Below, one piece after another: positions 45,301 to 54,904 of a DNA stretch of 64,000 bases; position 1 is the stretch's first letter, and each line of letters opens with the position of its first letter. The stretch lies in the NCBI GenBank assembly GCA_037043015.1, contig CM073321.1, forward strand, positions 9,866,001-9,930,000, in the 5' to 3' direction. The notes under the pieces were generated by a model. That model worked only from the letters and a program-made list of their open reading frames with translations. It did no database searches and was not told where the DNA came from. The position numbers and the translations under genes were made by a program. The stretch comes from Bryum argenteum (Eukaryota > Streptophyta > Bryopsida > Bryales > Bryaceae).

Positions 45301-46535
45301 AGAGCTCCTGTAATTCTTCCACCAGAGGCGCTGTAAAAACATCTATGTTCTTGTCTGTTGGAGAGTCCTTGCCGGAAATTAGAATACTCATCACAATGAA
45401 AAACCGTTTCGTGAGCAACCATGGTGGGAGGTTGTACATAACCAAGAGGACAGGCCAAGTAGAATGTGATGTGCTGCGAACCGAGAAAGGGTTCATGCCA
45501 TGAAGAGAGAGTGCCATTTGCATGTTGCGTTTTTCCGCCTCGAACGTGGGGTCGATGACTCCGATGTGTTTCCAAGCTGGACTATCAATGACGGTCTCCA
45601 TCTTGATTTCTCCATCATCATTCATGGGCATCTCTCGCTCCGAGTGCCATTTCAGAAGCTTCGCAATTGTCGGTGAGCTATACATGCGCCTCAACCTCGG
45701 AATGAGAGGGAAGTGTCATACAACCTTTACTGGCGTTGACTTCGTGCCTTCTCGGTATCTGCTTCTCTGGCAATGTGGACATGATTCCAGGTCCTTAGGC
45801 TCACCCCGAAATAAAACACATCCTGACGGACAGGCATGTATAACATTATATGCTAATCCAAGTGCCTGCAGCATCCTCTTCGCTCTGTAATGCGAACCGG
45901 GCAAGACATTTCCTCGTGGAAGCAGCTCTCCAGACAAATAATGAAGCAGCTCAGTTACAAAAGCGTTGCTCACCCCATGCGTCGAGCACAGTGTCATCAA
46001 TACGACCACTGCTGAAATGAGGCTCACTTGACTTCCTGGATACAGTGGATGTGAGGCTTGCGAGTATAGTAAATTCAGAGCCTCCATTGTGCTATCTGAA
46101 AACTGTGTCTCATCATTGTCCTCCGTCGGCATATTGTCGCAATTTCGGGTCATTTCCTGTAACTCTTCAACGGTTCTCAAAGCGTCCTCAAAATGCTGTT
46201 GTACCTTGTGGTGGCCAAAAGGATCACAACCTTCGTATTCAGATTCGATATTCTCAAAGCGTTCTTTGTCACGCCCTTGGTTGTCCACCGTCCATTCCTC
46301 ATCACTATAGTACCAAGCTCCATACTGTGGATACCCCCCTGGAGGATCTCCTCCAATCATCAAGTGGTATAGAAATTGATCCCACCCATACGAAGAGAGA
46401 TGCCTTGTTATTGCGCGTGTTGGGATACGTCGGCCGCCATGACAGTAATTGCACAGGCACGACCATCGTGTAATGGGGACATCCCTACTTGCAGCAAATT
46501 GAAGTTCATAATGATTTCCACTTGCGTTTTCTTTT
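42330..46535 (-). pseudogene. CACTA transposase (transposase-associated domain, Transposase_21, DUF4218, DUF4216)
   Basis: Minus strand. The zinc-type transposase-associated domain (SCLCNYCHGGRR, ITRHLSSYGW) is at about 46455-46390. The Transposase_21 core is at about 45640-44900, with DSPAWKHI, STWPVLLVMYNLPPWL, LLWTISDFPAKGYKACPIC and RQRLPDFHVFR. A next exon has DVMHCEKNLSENIIKTLFG and DMGVRSDLWLRQ (44460-44090). A DUF4218-type block follows (HLLVHLMEELFLCGPVQSRW, 43840-43640), then a DUF4216-type block (KILELDYKRTCVVVLVCSW and QVSFLVDDG, 42820-42580). In-frame stops occur near 45715 and 43859, and there is a frameshift near 42820. The domain order matches plant CACTA tnpD-type transposases. 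Confidence 0.88.
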
Positions 46536-46799
46536 GGAGTTCACCATTTCTGCGTTCAAGCCTCGAAAAGATTAAAGTCTATCAAAGCGCCTTAAAGTAT
46601 GTCAAAGCGCGTTTCCTATGACATAAGAGAACTTCAGTAATGACGTTTCAGTATGTTACTCACCGTTAGAGACCGTTGTTGATGACGCGAACAAGCGTCA
46701 CAAATGACCTTTCTGGATGTTTAATCGCGTTATAGATGACGCAATTTCTTAACATTGATTCATCGATTAATGAAAAAACAGTCAAATTACCCGGACATG

Positions 46800-46982
46800 T
46801 TCCCTAACCTTGTGTCCATACACTCACCTGTGTCAAACACAGTAGCCAAAATAAGTCTCATCTCAAAATAAACCCGAGTCATCATTGAACATCAGAAGGA
46901 AAGTGGCTATTGCTACTCAAATGTGGAACGTTGATAGCAACACAGTGGACTCACCATTTGAAACAACTCCTTCTCCTTCTTT

Positions 46983-47024
<42 letters not shown>

Positions 47025-47250
47025 CTAACCCAAATTCACTTACGTCCTTAGCAATCCCAACTACCCTAAAGCAACCATTTGAATGGGATTTTTGATACAC
47101 TCCAACAAGGCCAAATGAAAGGGGAAGGAAACCTTGAACATTTAAATCAACCACTCTACTACTAACAGCTACCCCTAAGAGTTACATTGACCTGCATTGA
47201 ACTCTCGGAGCATATAATGGAGTTATCATTCGAGGACTAGCCGGGCATTT
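46800..47250. repeat. Poly-T tract and flanking non-coding DNA
   Basis: A run of about 38 T with one C near its start spans 46981-47024, flanked by unremarkable sequence. It could be a poly-A tail of a minus-strand retrocopy or simple slippage. I see no retroelement directly upstream on that strand. Confidence 0.6.
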
Positions 47251-47257
47251 GAACCGG

Positions 47258-47790
47258 CATGGGGATCGGCTTTCCTGTCGCCGCTGCATGAACAGTGATT
47301 TTATCAAAAGTCATGCAGCTCCAGTGAAATGAAGTTCTAGAAATAGCAAGAATGAGAGAGGTCGGTAAAGCTGGCACTAGTACTGGAGTAGGCTGTTGCG
47401 CTGGTTGTGTCAGGTTCGTGGCTGCTGGGCATTTGTCGGTGGCTCCCCTTGCAAAAACCTACAGAGGGATTCAAAGACCTCCCTCGTTGCCGAGGGTGCC
47501 AAAAATTTGAATACTTGATCTGCCATGATAGAAGATCCTTGAACAAAAATCTGAGGACGAAATGTTCTCAATTACCACTGTCTTTCAGTCGAGCAAGCCT
47601 TTCTTCACGTTTACGAAGTGCCGCTGGCGTTACTTTGCCACCATCCTTCCCATCCTGCTCTGGAAAAAACAACAATGGCTCAAAATGGAGTGAGGATTTT
47701 CAAATCAAAAAACCTAGTCCTAAGCCTCCGTATACCTGAAATGTACTGATAATGGCCATTTCCTAATCGAGACAAAAATAGACATGTTCC
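47258..47790 (-). CDS. Possible spliced 3' exons of a cellular gene
   Basis: On the minus strand a 27-bp segment (about 47787-47761) between AG and GT encodes EMAIISTFQ. A second (about 47666-47563), after TTTTTTCCAG and before GTAATT, encodes EQDGKDGGKVTPAALRKREE and RLARLKDS. Further down are a Pro/Gln-rich piece (47455-47340) and a possible terminal piece, ATGKPIPMPVQMPG then stop (about 47300-47258). Codon quality and splice sites look genuine and no stops interrupt the exons. I cannot name the protein. It may be the end of a real host gene or a transduplicated fragment. Confidence 0.4.
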
Positions 47791-48460
47791 ATGTAACAAA
47801 CCAGCAATATTCCGTCATGAATAGCAAGCCTTCCTGCTCAAAAGCACAACTGCAACCTCAAATATCCTCATCGACAGCAATCCAAGGACTAGTGAGCCTT
47901 GCCTGGTGCTTTAGATAACATACTCCAACATGAAGGTTATCATGTCAGGTCCAAAATTGGCAAATCTAGGAGACTTTACACTAACTTCTTGATGCACAAT
48001 TGGTTCTCACAAATATCATAGCACTGATACTAGCCATTTTCTACATGAAGATGACCTGATCAAATACAGTGATTCTGCTCCCTAGTGCTTAGATAGCAGA
48101 CACTATTATCAGTGCTGCTAGATCAAGTCAAACTGACTCATCAGTGGCTTTTTGTGTCAGGTTCCTGGCTGCATATGAAGTTTTTCGATTAAATTCAGCA
48201 ACATTATTCTTTGACATTGTGCAAGATTTCGGGCTGACCATTTACTTCCTCTTCTAGCCCGATCTTGTTCACTGCAGATAGAGCTGACTCTAACCCCCGG
48301 AGGAAATTATCTGTGCATAGATCTGTTTTTTGCATTATGCAGAAATATAATGTTCAGTGAGGAATAGTAAAACAACTACTTTATCCGTGATATACGAGAA
48401 TTTAGAACAAGAGATCATGCTGAAAGATTCCTTCGCTTTGAAGATAGATTTTGAAAACCT
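47790..48460. other. No recognisable gene
   Basis: Sequence of ordinary composition, possibly intronic. A phrase resembling TGTGTCAGGTTC(C/G)TGGCTGC occurs both at 47406 and 48154, and AGAGGGATTCAAAGACC both at 47463 and 48463, so this stretch lies between two direct-repeat pieces about 1 kb apart. Confidence 0.4.
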
Positions 48461-48479
48461 TCAGAGGGATTCAAAGACC

Positions 48480-48655
48480 CTCTCGTTGCCAAGGGTGCCC
48501 TTGTTGCGCCGAGGGTGCCCTCGTTGCCGAGGGTGCCCTTGTTGCCGAGGGTGCCCTTGTTGCCAAGGGTGCCCTCGTTGCCGAGGGTGCCCTTGTTGCC
48601 GAGGGTGCCCTCGTTGCGGAGGGTGCCCTCGTTGCCGAGGGTGCCCTCGTCACCG
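48480..48655. repeat. 18-bp tandem repeat, about ten units
   Basis: Repeats of TTGCCGAGGGTGCCCT(T/C)G with a period of 18 bases, encoding EGALVA or CCRGCP hexapeptides depending on frame. A single unit sits at 47484-47500 in a matching context, which may be the source that expanded. Confidence 0.88.
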
Positions 48656-48659
48656 CATT

Positions 48660-49187
48660 GACCGCCATCGTTGCACCTTCGGTCGCCGAAAGCAACAGTC
48701 AGTCGCTAGTAGGCGAGCGTCGATCGCCCACAGGCAAGCTTCAATTGCCTACAGGCGAGCTTCAATTGCCTACAGGCGAGCGTCGATCGCCCACTGGCAA
48801 GCGTCAATTGCCCACAGGCGAGCGTTGATTGCCTTGTGGACCGTGAGACCGTCGGTCGCCCTGGGGTGAACGTCGGTCGCATAGGGGCGAACGTCGGTCG
48901 CTCACAGGCAAACGTTGGTCGCTAATTGGCGACCGGCGATCGCCTCGACTCGCGGTGGACGAGGCAACCGCCGGTCCAGTCCTACGTGGCGCAGTTGCTC
49001 ATCGTATTAGCGTGTTGTATAGTCCATGTAGCAGCCACGTAGGATTCAACGTGGACGCGGTAAATCAAGGGGATCTTATCTTTAGGAAAAGATTCTGTAG
49101 ATTCTATTAAACATTCTAAGGCTCAATGTCTGCCTGACATGTCGTGTCTGTCTGATGTTTGACAGTGTCACATAAGACAACCCCGGT
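48660..49187. mobile_element. Single arm of the foldback family (relative of 14427-16778)
   Basis: Read on the minus strand from 49187: GGGTTGTCTTATGTGACACTG, then the TAGATTCTGTAGAATC-like part, GCCACGTAGGA, and a GGCGACC/GGTCGCC array (48975-48660). This is the same order as the left arm of the element in the hAT. The second arm and the inner 590 bp are missing. It joins a gypsy reverse transcriptase in mid-gene at 49188-49200, showing it inserted there or recombined with it. Confidence 0.75.
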
Positions 49188-49189
49188 TC

Positions 49190-50147
49190 GATGAGGCGTT
49201 GAAATGTCATCGGTGCATTTTTGGCCTCGAAAGGCATTTGCTCGAATTGATATGGTCCCCATTCTGTAGAAAAGGTTGTTTTGCCTCTGTCCTGCTCCGC
49301 CATGGCCACTTAGTTATATCCTGAAAAACAGTCCAGGAATGAATACATTTCATGTCCCGCGACTTCGTCAATGATCTCCTCCATGTATGGTTACGGATAA
49401 TGACCCTTTTTTGTTGCTGCGTTGAGTTTCTGGAAGTCTACGCAGATGCGTAATGTGCCGTTCTTCTTGGGAATAATAACCATGAGAGATGGCCATATTG
49501 CCGCATCCACGAGTGAGTTAAACTTAGCGTGGAGCAATTTATCAAGTTCCGCTTTGACTCGAGGAGCGTAGTTCAAGTTCATTTGGTACCGCAGTTGTTG
49601 TACCGGGGTAGCATTGGGAACGAGGTCGATGGTGTGCTCGGCCAGGGAGTTGGGGATGCCCTTCAGGTCCTCATGGTTCCATGCGAATATATATCTACTT
49701 GTGGAATAGGGCAATGGCCGCTTGCTTAATGGCTGGGGGTGCGTCGGTATTGATTTATATGTACTTGGGCTCGTCCATTGTTCCGATGTTGACTAGCTGT
49801 ACTCTTTTCTAAGCCCCGTGTGTCCACCATGTGATGGTTTTGTGGTGCAACGCCTCCTTTGCGGGGATGGCATTCACCACAATTGTTTCGGCTATCTCGC
49901 GGGCAAAGTGGTCCGGGATGTCTAGTTTTTCTTCCTTTTGTATCAAGCTTGCTAAATGTATTTCTGCTACAGGTACCAAGTTTGGATGGACGTCGAGTAC
50001 GAGGGCCTCATGTTTGTTGGTGAGTACTTGTAGCTGGTCTGTCCATGGCGAGGTCCTGATTTGGTTCATCTTGGCCCGAGTGGGGCAAATATCTAGGGTG
50101 TTAGCCGCCACAGCACCCGCCGTTATCAAGACCGAGGACCACAGCAA
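49190..50147 (-). pseudogene. Ty3/gypsy pol fragment (protease-RT linker and reverse transcriptase)
   Basis: Minus strand. 50147-49809 encodes a segment including DHFAREIAETIVVNAIPAKE. Then VQLVNIGTMDEPKYI leads to the RT N-terminus (FAWNHEDLKGIP, HTIDLVPNATPVQQLRYQM). The RT core follows: MVIIPKKNGTLRICVDFQKL, NAATKK, YSFLDCFSGYN, TTFSTEWGPYQFEQMPF and APMTFQRL. The frame is cut at about 49195 by the foldback arm, before the YxDD box. Stops occur at about 49806, 49753, 49693, 49387 and 49325. The family is certain to the level of Ty3/gypsy. Confidence 0.9.
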
Positions 50148-50245
50148 CTACAAGGATGGAGACCAAAGAATCATAGCGTCCAAGGGGCATGAGACCAAGG
50201 ACTACAGCAACCACGTAGATCGAGACCGAGGACCGCAGTTAAGGT
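50120..50245. repeat. Short degenerate tandem repeat (GACCRAGGACYRCAGCAAC)
   Basis: Repeats of GAGACCAAGGACTACAGCAACC-like units (trimmed core GACCGAGGACCACAGCAAC) with a period of roughly 20-40 bases lie at the boundary between the gypsy fragment and the LTR-like segment. Confidence 0.5.
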
Positions 50246-50545
50246 AAAAGCCAGCGCAAGGATTAGGTTTTATTATAAATAGAGGATAGAATTACATAGT
50301 TGACAATTCTATGTATCGCACGAATGCAGTAGTAGTTCCACGAGCGCATTGTTGCACACCTTTGTAGTCATTTGGCTTCTACTTGTTCAATGCAAACACG
50401 GACCGTCTCTCCTCTACTCTTTCTATCTCCTCCTAAACCCTCTCTTTCTCCCTCCTCTCTAACCTTCAGTATCCTAACCCGTGTGAGCCGTGGTGCCGCG
50501 GATTGATCTCCCTTGGCCGCACAATTGTGTCTCAATCAGTATGGC
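50246..50545 (+). repeat. LTR-like segment with TATA box
   Basis: A TATAAATA box at 50274-50281 is followed by a pyrimidine-rich, CTCTCC-rich region and a terminal TGTCTCAATCA, then ATGGCGTAACATGG. This fits the R-U5 part of an LTR and its junction. No second copy lies in the window, so the start and family are uncertain. Confidence 0.4.
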
Positions 50546-50549
50546 GTAA

Positions 50550-51265
50550 CATGGCTACGGAGACATATTGTCAAACTCCCCGCCGTGCCAAGGTCCTAGC
50601 CATTCCGCAGGAACAAACACCCTGGCTGTAGAAGCAAAGGAGGGAAGATCCCCCCTAGTAAATCGAATGAATGATGGGGAAGGACTAGAGGAGGGAAGAT
50701 CCTCCCTAGTGAACCCAAAAAGTAGAAATAGGCTAGTTGCTTAAATTAACGTCGGACATTTTACCGTCGGCCTTTCACCTCTAACCTTTGATGTCCATGT
50801 TAGTATTTATGATTGATTGTCTTATTTTTATTCACTTAACTTTGGGTGGTATGTGTGAGCTACTTGCATTAATGGAGCCGGTGATAGATTGGATGCTTGA
50901 AGGATGGAGCGCGTGAAGTAGTGACGACATTCATCCCAGAAGACCTTAAGTAGGGCTTTGAGCCTTGGTTGGGATTAGGGTGAGCCGCCACTTTGGCGGC
51001 TCCATATTTTGTACTTAAGAGCTTGCTTTCAAGCTAATTGCAAGACCCTCTTTGTGTCTATCTATCTCTTCTTTTCTAATGATTAGTTAGTACGAGAAGA
51101 AAGGCCATGGGCCTCCTTCTCCCTCTTCTTGTCCTTCTTTGTTCATCTTGATCTCTCTTGTGATGTCTAGGTTTTAGGAGAAGGAAGGCCTCGCGCCTCC
51201 TTCTTAATTCTTGTTTACCCCCCTCTTCCTCTTATAATGTTTGATAAATAGGAGAAGTAAGGTAT
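50550..51265. other. Retroelement-type non-coding DNA
   Basis: Contains two copies of a GAGGGAAGATC(C)CCCTAGT phrase (50640, 50693) and repeated GGCCTCCTTCTCCC words (51108, 51195, 51268). It reads on the minus strand as continuation of the LTR at 51270-51856. No gene. Confidence 0.35.
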
Positions 51266-51269
51266 TGGC

Positions 51270-51856
51270 CTCCTTCTCACTCATTTTGACCTCCTTTTCT
51301 ATTAGGTTAGGAGTTGCATTGAATTCAAGTGTTTTTGGTCAATCTCCATTCAAGGCCGTTCGGTCAAATGCCCATCGGTCACACGATTTTAGTCCAAGTT
51401 CAATGAGATTTGACATGATTTTAGATCTCTAGTAGAGATTTCCAATGGGGGTAAGCATGTTCAAATTGGAGTTGTAGAGAGTGAGATATCACCTCTCAAA
51501 GTTGGAGGTATTGGAAGAGTTTCCCCCCGGCGATAAACAAGTCAACCGCAGTAATTCAGCAATTTGTCAGAGTTTTGGGTGTATGATTCTGATATTTCTA
51601 TAATGAGTAGAGCGCTAGTAGAGCTTTTCAATGATATATGGCATGCTCAATTTCAGTACATAGGGAGGGAGAAATGACCTCTCATAGTCGGGGGTGTTGA
51701 AAGAGTTTTCCTCCCCGGCGGTTTTCTTCTTCTTCTCTCCTTTGCTTCTTGTTTTTTCTTTGTCTTCTTTTGTCTATTCCTCTTCTCTTCATGTAATCTT
51801 GTTCCTTAATCCCCTTGTGGCCAATTGCCACCTCTTTGGTGGTTTTTTGGCTCACA
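51270..51856 (-). repeat. LTR-like repeat, inverted partner of 58545-59318
   Basis: On the minus strand it begins TGTGAGCCAAAAAACCACC at 51856 and matches the plus-strand copy starting TGTGAGTCAAAAAACC at 58545, through the AAGAAGAAGAAAACCGCC block to CTAATAGAAAAGGAGGTCAA (about 51285). The TG start and matched length suggest LTRs. The plus copy carries two extra near-duplicate blocks (the ACTGATTGCCGAATTA(C/T)TGCGGC segment). The two copies face away from 51857-58544. Confidence 0.75.
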
Positions 51857-52349
51857 AGTGGCAACTCCGTCAGAGGGCCACACCTCCAGTCCCGGGGACT
51901 TAGCCGCGCACTGGACCTCCCCCACCTCGGCCATAGCCATGCATGTCCCATGTGCATACATCAATCACATACATGTCATCCATCGCAAAAACAAAGGGAG
52001 TCACGGTCATTATCATGGCTCCAAAGAATGGAGCATTAATGCCATAATAACACCCTTGGATCCCCTCGAGGCATCATCACCCTATGATATAGACTCTTGA
52101 AAACTAGACACCGCCGCCACGGCCAGATCCGTAATGATGACCACTCACGCATCACCGCAGCCAACGGGAGCTCAAATACCATGGAATTCCCCAGAGAACA
52201 ACTCCATTCGCTCACCGCCCCCCCATACTTGGGCTCTCTCTCAGCGCAGCTGTTCACCCTTTTCACTCACCCCACACTCTCACTGCGCACCCCTCGCATA
52301 AAGCGACCCTTGTCCACAGTTGTGTCCCACGATTCAGATTCGAGCAACC

Positions 52350-54242
52350 ATGGTGCGCGGTAAACATAGGGATCGCAGGCCACTTCACATTCCACGGCAG
52401 ATTGCGGAATAGAAGAAGTACCCCGATGTGGAATGGCTTACGAAGGCGGGGTTGTTTAGGTATGCAAACCATCTCCGGGAGAACATCAACCTCGGCCACT
52501 GTAGAGCATTCATCGCATTGATGCGGAAGCGTCAGTAGGAGGACCCCAGCAACAAAGACGTGGCCGGGGTCGTGGAGGAGGTACTTGTTTGGTACACCCT
52601 AAGGTACCTACACTAGTTCTTTGGATGAGACGGCACAGGGGTCACGAGTTGGTCGCCTTAGAGCAGCTTCCCACAACTAGACACCACGGTCTACACCCAC
52701 GAGTACCCAGCATAAGAGGATGGGAAGTTGGACATCTTTGTCCTTACATAGAACAACCCAAACATGCCGGATCCATGGTTTGGCAGAATCCGCGGTATCC
52801 TTAGTCAGGAATTTTTTGCAACGACTGCAATGCAGTGCACCCGGATCAGCTGACGTTGTGTATCATGGCACGCCGTAGCAAAAAAATCAGCAGGGTCATA
52901 TTTGTTGATAGGAACCCCGTCCAGTAGCTCCGAGGGCATGTCCGAAGCGACACATACGAGAGTCCGATTGCCTCGTTTCTCACACAATACATCGGCCACT
53001 TTTTAGATTACCACAGGGTAAACCATCACCCGTGGACCATGGGCTCGTTCCTTGACGTTCAAAGGGAGATAGCGGAGACCGCGCAACTCAACACCCCGCC
53101 ATCTCACCGGGAAAGCGCGCACAGACCGAGGAAGCCGGTGCAGCAGAAGGAGGCACTATGGAGGTCGCTTGTCCATCCACGGCGACGCAGTTGGGTCCTC
53201 GCGCCAAGCAATTTGAGTAACAAAGGCGCACCGTGGAAGCATGCATGAAGAAAATGTTTAATTTCTTCCACGCAGCAGAGCAACAACAACAAACAACCAC
53301 AGTCAAGTACAACGAGTGGAGGCTCGGCACAAACGCCATACAGTACAACTCGTACAATCTGCCCAGGCCACGGCTTGCAAAACCCTAGAGGAATTCGAAC
53401 TTGAATCTCAGCTCCACACGGATCAGCTCCAGGGGTCGATAACATCGCTGCGGAACCGACTTTAGACAAGGGATTTAGAATTACAGGCAGCCATAGAGAG
53501 GTACAAGAACCTTGAGGTTCAAAGTACCATGGACCGGGAGAAGATTAGCCAACTGGACGACTAGACCTCCGAGATCGTAGCGAAGTTGAGAAGTTGGCCC
53601 TTAAATCCACGACCCCGTCCTCGAGCAACGTGGATATCGAAGCCATGGAGCGCCATCGACAGGAGATCAAGAAAGATAAGGAGAATTTCGAAGCAAACAA
53701 GGTGGCTTGGACACACCACGCTGCCAAGGTAATTGCGACCACAGCATACCAACTGTTGTCGTCAACACCACCTACATTGGAAAACCCTTCCCCGTCATTC
53801 CTTGATCAATGGACAAGCAATGCATTAGTGACACTGGAGTTGGAAGGCTCTGACAACAATTGAGGCAGCGTAGGAGAACCCTTCATGGGAGATGAAGACG
53901 AGCAGACACTGCCACAACCCATGGAGGAACCAGAGCTAACACAGCCACAGCCACAGACAAACAAAGAAGACTACGACAACCAATAGGAGGAGCAATCACA
54001 CGAGCAGCAAACCCACGAACAAACGGAACACAAACCGTTAGAGGATAATTCCGGGGAAGAATTGAACCAATTTACGACTCAAATAAGCAAAGAGCAAGTG
54101 GACATACCGGAGGGGTTCACTGATTAGGAGCAGACGCCACACCAATCTCCGTGACAGGAGGCATCAGAGAACTCATCTCAGTACCATCTCCCGGTCTTGT
54201 CACCACATGAACAGTATGAGTCCTCGGTGAGACAAAACTCAT
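52350..54242 (+). pseudogene. Second copy of the coiled-coil/GWDGT transposon protein
   Basis: Starts MVRGKHRDRRPLHIPRQIAE. Across many stops it then reads YPDVEWLTKAGLFRYANHL, VEEVLVWYTLRYLH, FFG-stop-DGTG, FGRIRGILSQEFF, a coiled coil (LQAAIERYKNLEVQ) and NFEANKVAWTHHAAKVIATT, then a Glu/Gln-rich acidic tail. Each block aligns with the minus-strand copy at 37130-39620. At least eight stops are TAG, several where the context suggests Gln. The zinc-finger C-terminus of the other copy is not seen here. The methyltransferase-like tail follows at 54244. Confidence 0.6.
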
Positions 54243-54243
54243 A

Positions 54244-54733
54244 GTGTCCAATTCCCGCACCCGCCGTTTGCGACCTAAGTATGTGCAGTTGGACATCCTC
54301 CCCGAAGAGCGTAATGATTGGACAAACTATACAACGCATGAGTTCCAGCTTCTGCGTCCTAATGGACTTCCTTGGCGTGGCTTGCGTGAGAAGGACCCGT
54401 CTTTTATTTGGTGCTTCATCGAGTGTCTAACAAACGAGCGTAATATCATCTGCGACTAGAGCCCTAGTACAGGTTCTCTATCTCTACTGTGAATTGTTTT
54501 CTATTTTTTTAAAGTTCCATAATCTAATCCCTGTTGGCCAAAATGTTGGTGCTTCTGTTATTGCTTGCCAACGATTGAATCGACACCTCATTGCGTTGGA
54601 GCCGGACGAATTAATCTTTGAGGCGCTTCTCATGCCTTACGACGTTGCGATACCAAAACCCGAAGAGCTTGAAGATTCTACCACAGACTCTGACACGGGG
54701 GAAGAAGTGGTGCCAACAAAGAAGAAGAGTTGA
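54244..54733 (+). pseudogene. Second copy of the methyltransferase-like tail
   Basis: Encodes LPWRGLREKDPSFIWCFIEC, then NERNIICD-stop-SPST. After a probable intron (about 54470-54512) it reads GQNVGASVIACQRLNRHLIA and LEPDELIF, ending in an acidic tail. It aligns block for block with 12157-12550 (KPWRGLRHK, VVDFSS, AGSSLNCHIVALERDPHIF). The acidic residue, Gly-rich turn and E-x-D order again fit motifs I-II of an AdoMet methyltransferase. No catalytic motif is visible. A decayed CACTA fragment follows within 170 bp. Confidence 0.5.
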
Positions 54734-54904
54734 CGCATATACTACAGTATGTGTCATCGCCGTGTTCCAATATCTCAAACATTTGACGTATTTATTGGAT
54801 TTCTCATACTAACTTTGTTTTCTTGTTTAGAGGTAAAGGTCTTGCAGACCAATTAATCCGCCACGCCGATGTCTACATGAGTCCTCCTACTATGTTTGCC
54901 TTAA

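Larger units (their letters stand above)
40848..46770 (-). mobile_element. CACTA (En/Spm) transposon with subterminal repeats
   Basis: The left end at 40848 reads CACTAGAGGAAAACAGTG. The gene runs on the minus strand from about 46535 to 42330 with several introns. Both flanks and the introns are packed with short repeats (TCA-N4-TGACG and AACGTGA words). The flank at 46560-46760 has the same repeats, but I could not find a CTAGTG end or a 3-bp duplication, so the right boundary is approximate and may be lost. Damage in the transposase shows it is not autonomous. Confidence 0.82.

Noticed and set aside
46770-46830. Right terminus of the CACTA element
   Set aside because: AAAACAGTCAAAT resembles part of the left end, but no CTAGTG and no ACA duplication follow, so I did not call it.
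48357-48869. 170-codon plus-strand frame of CCRGCP and RRASIA repeats
   Set aside because: It is a translation of the 18-bp tandem repeat and the foldback array; another frame and the opposite strand are equally open.
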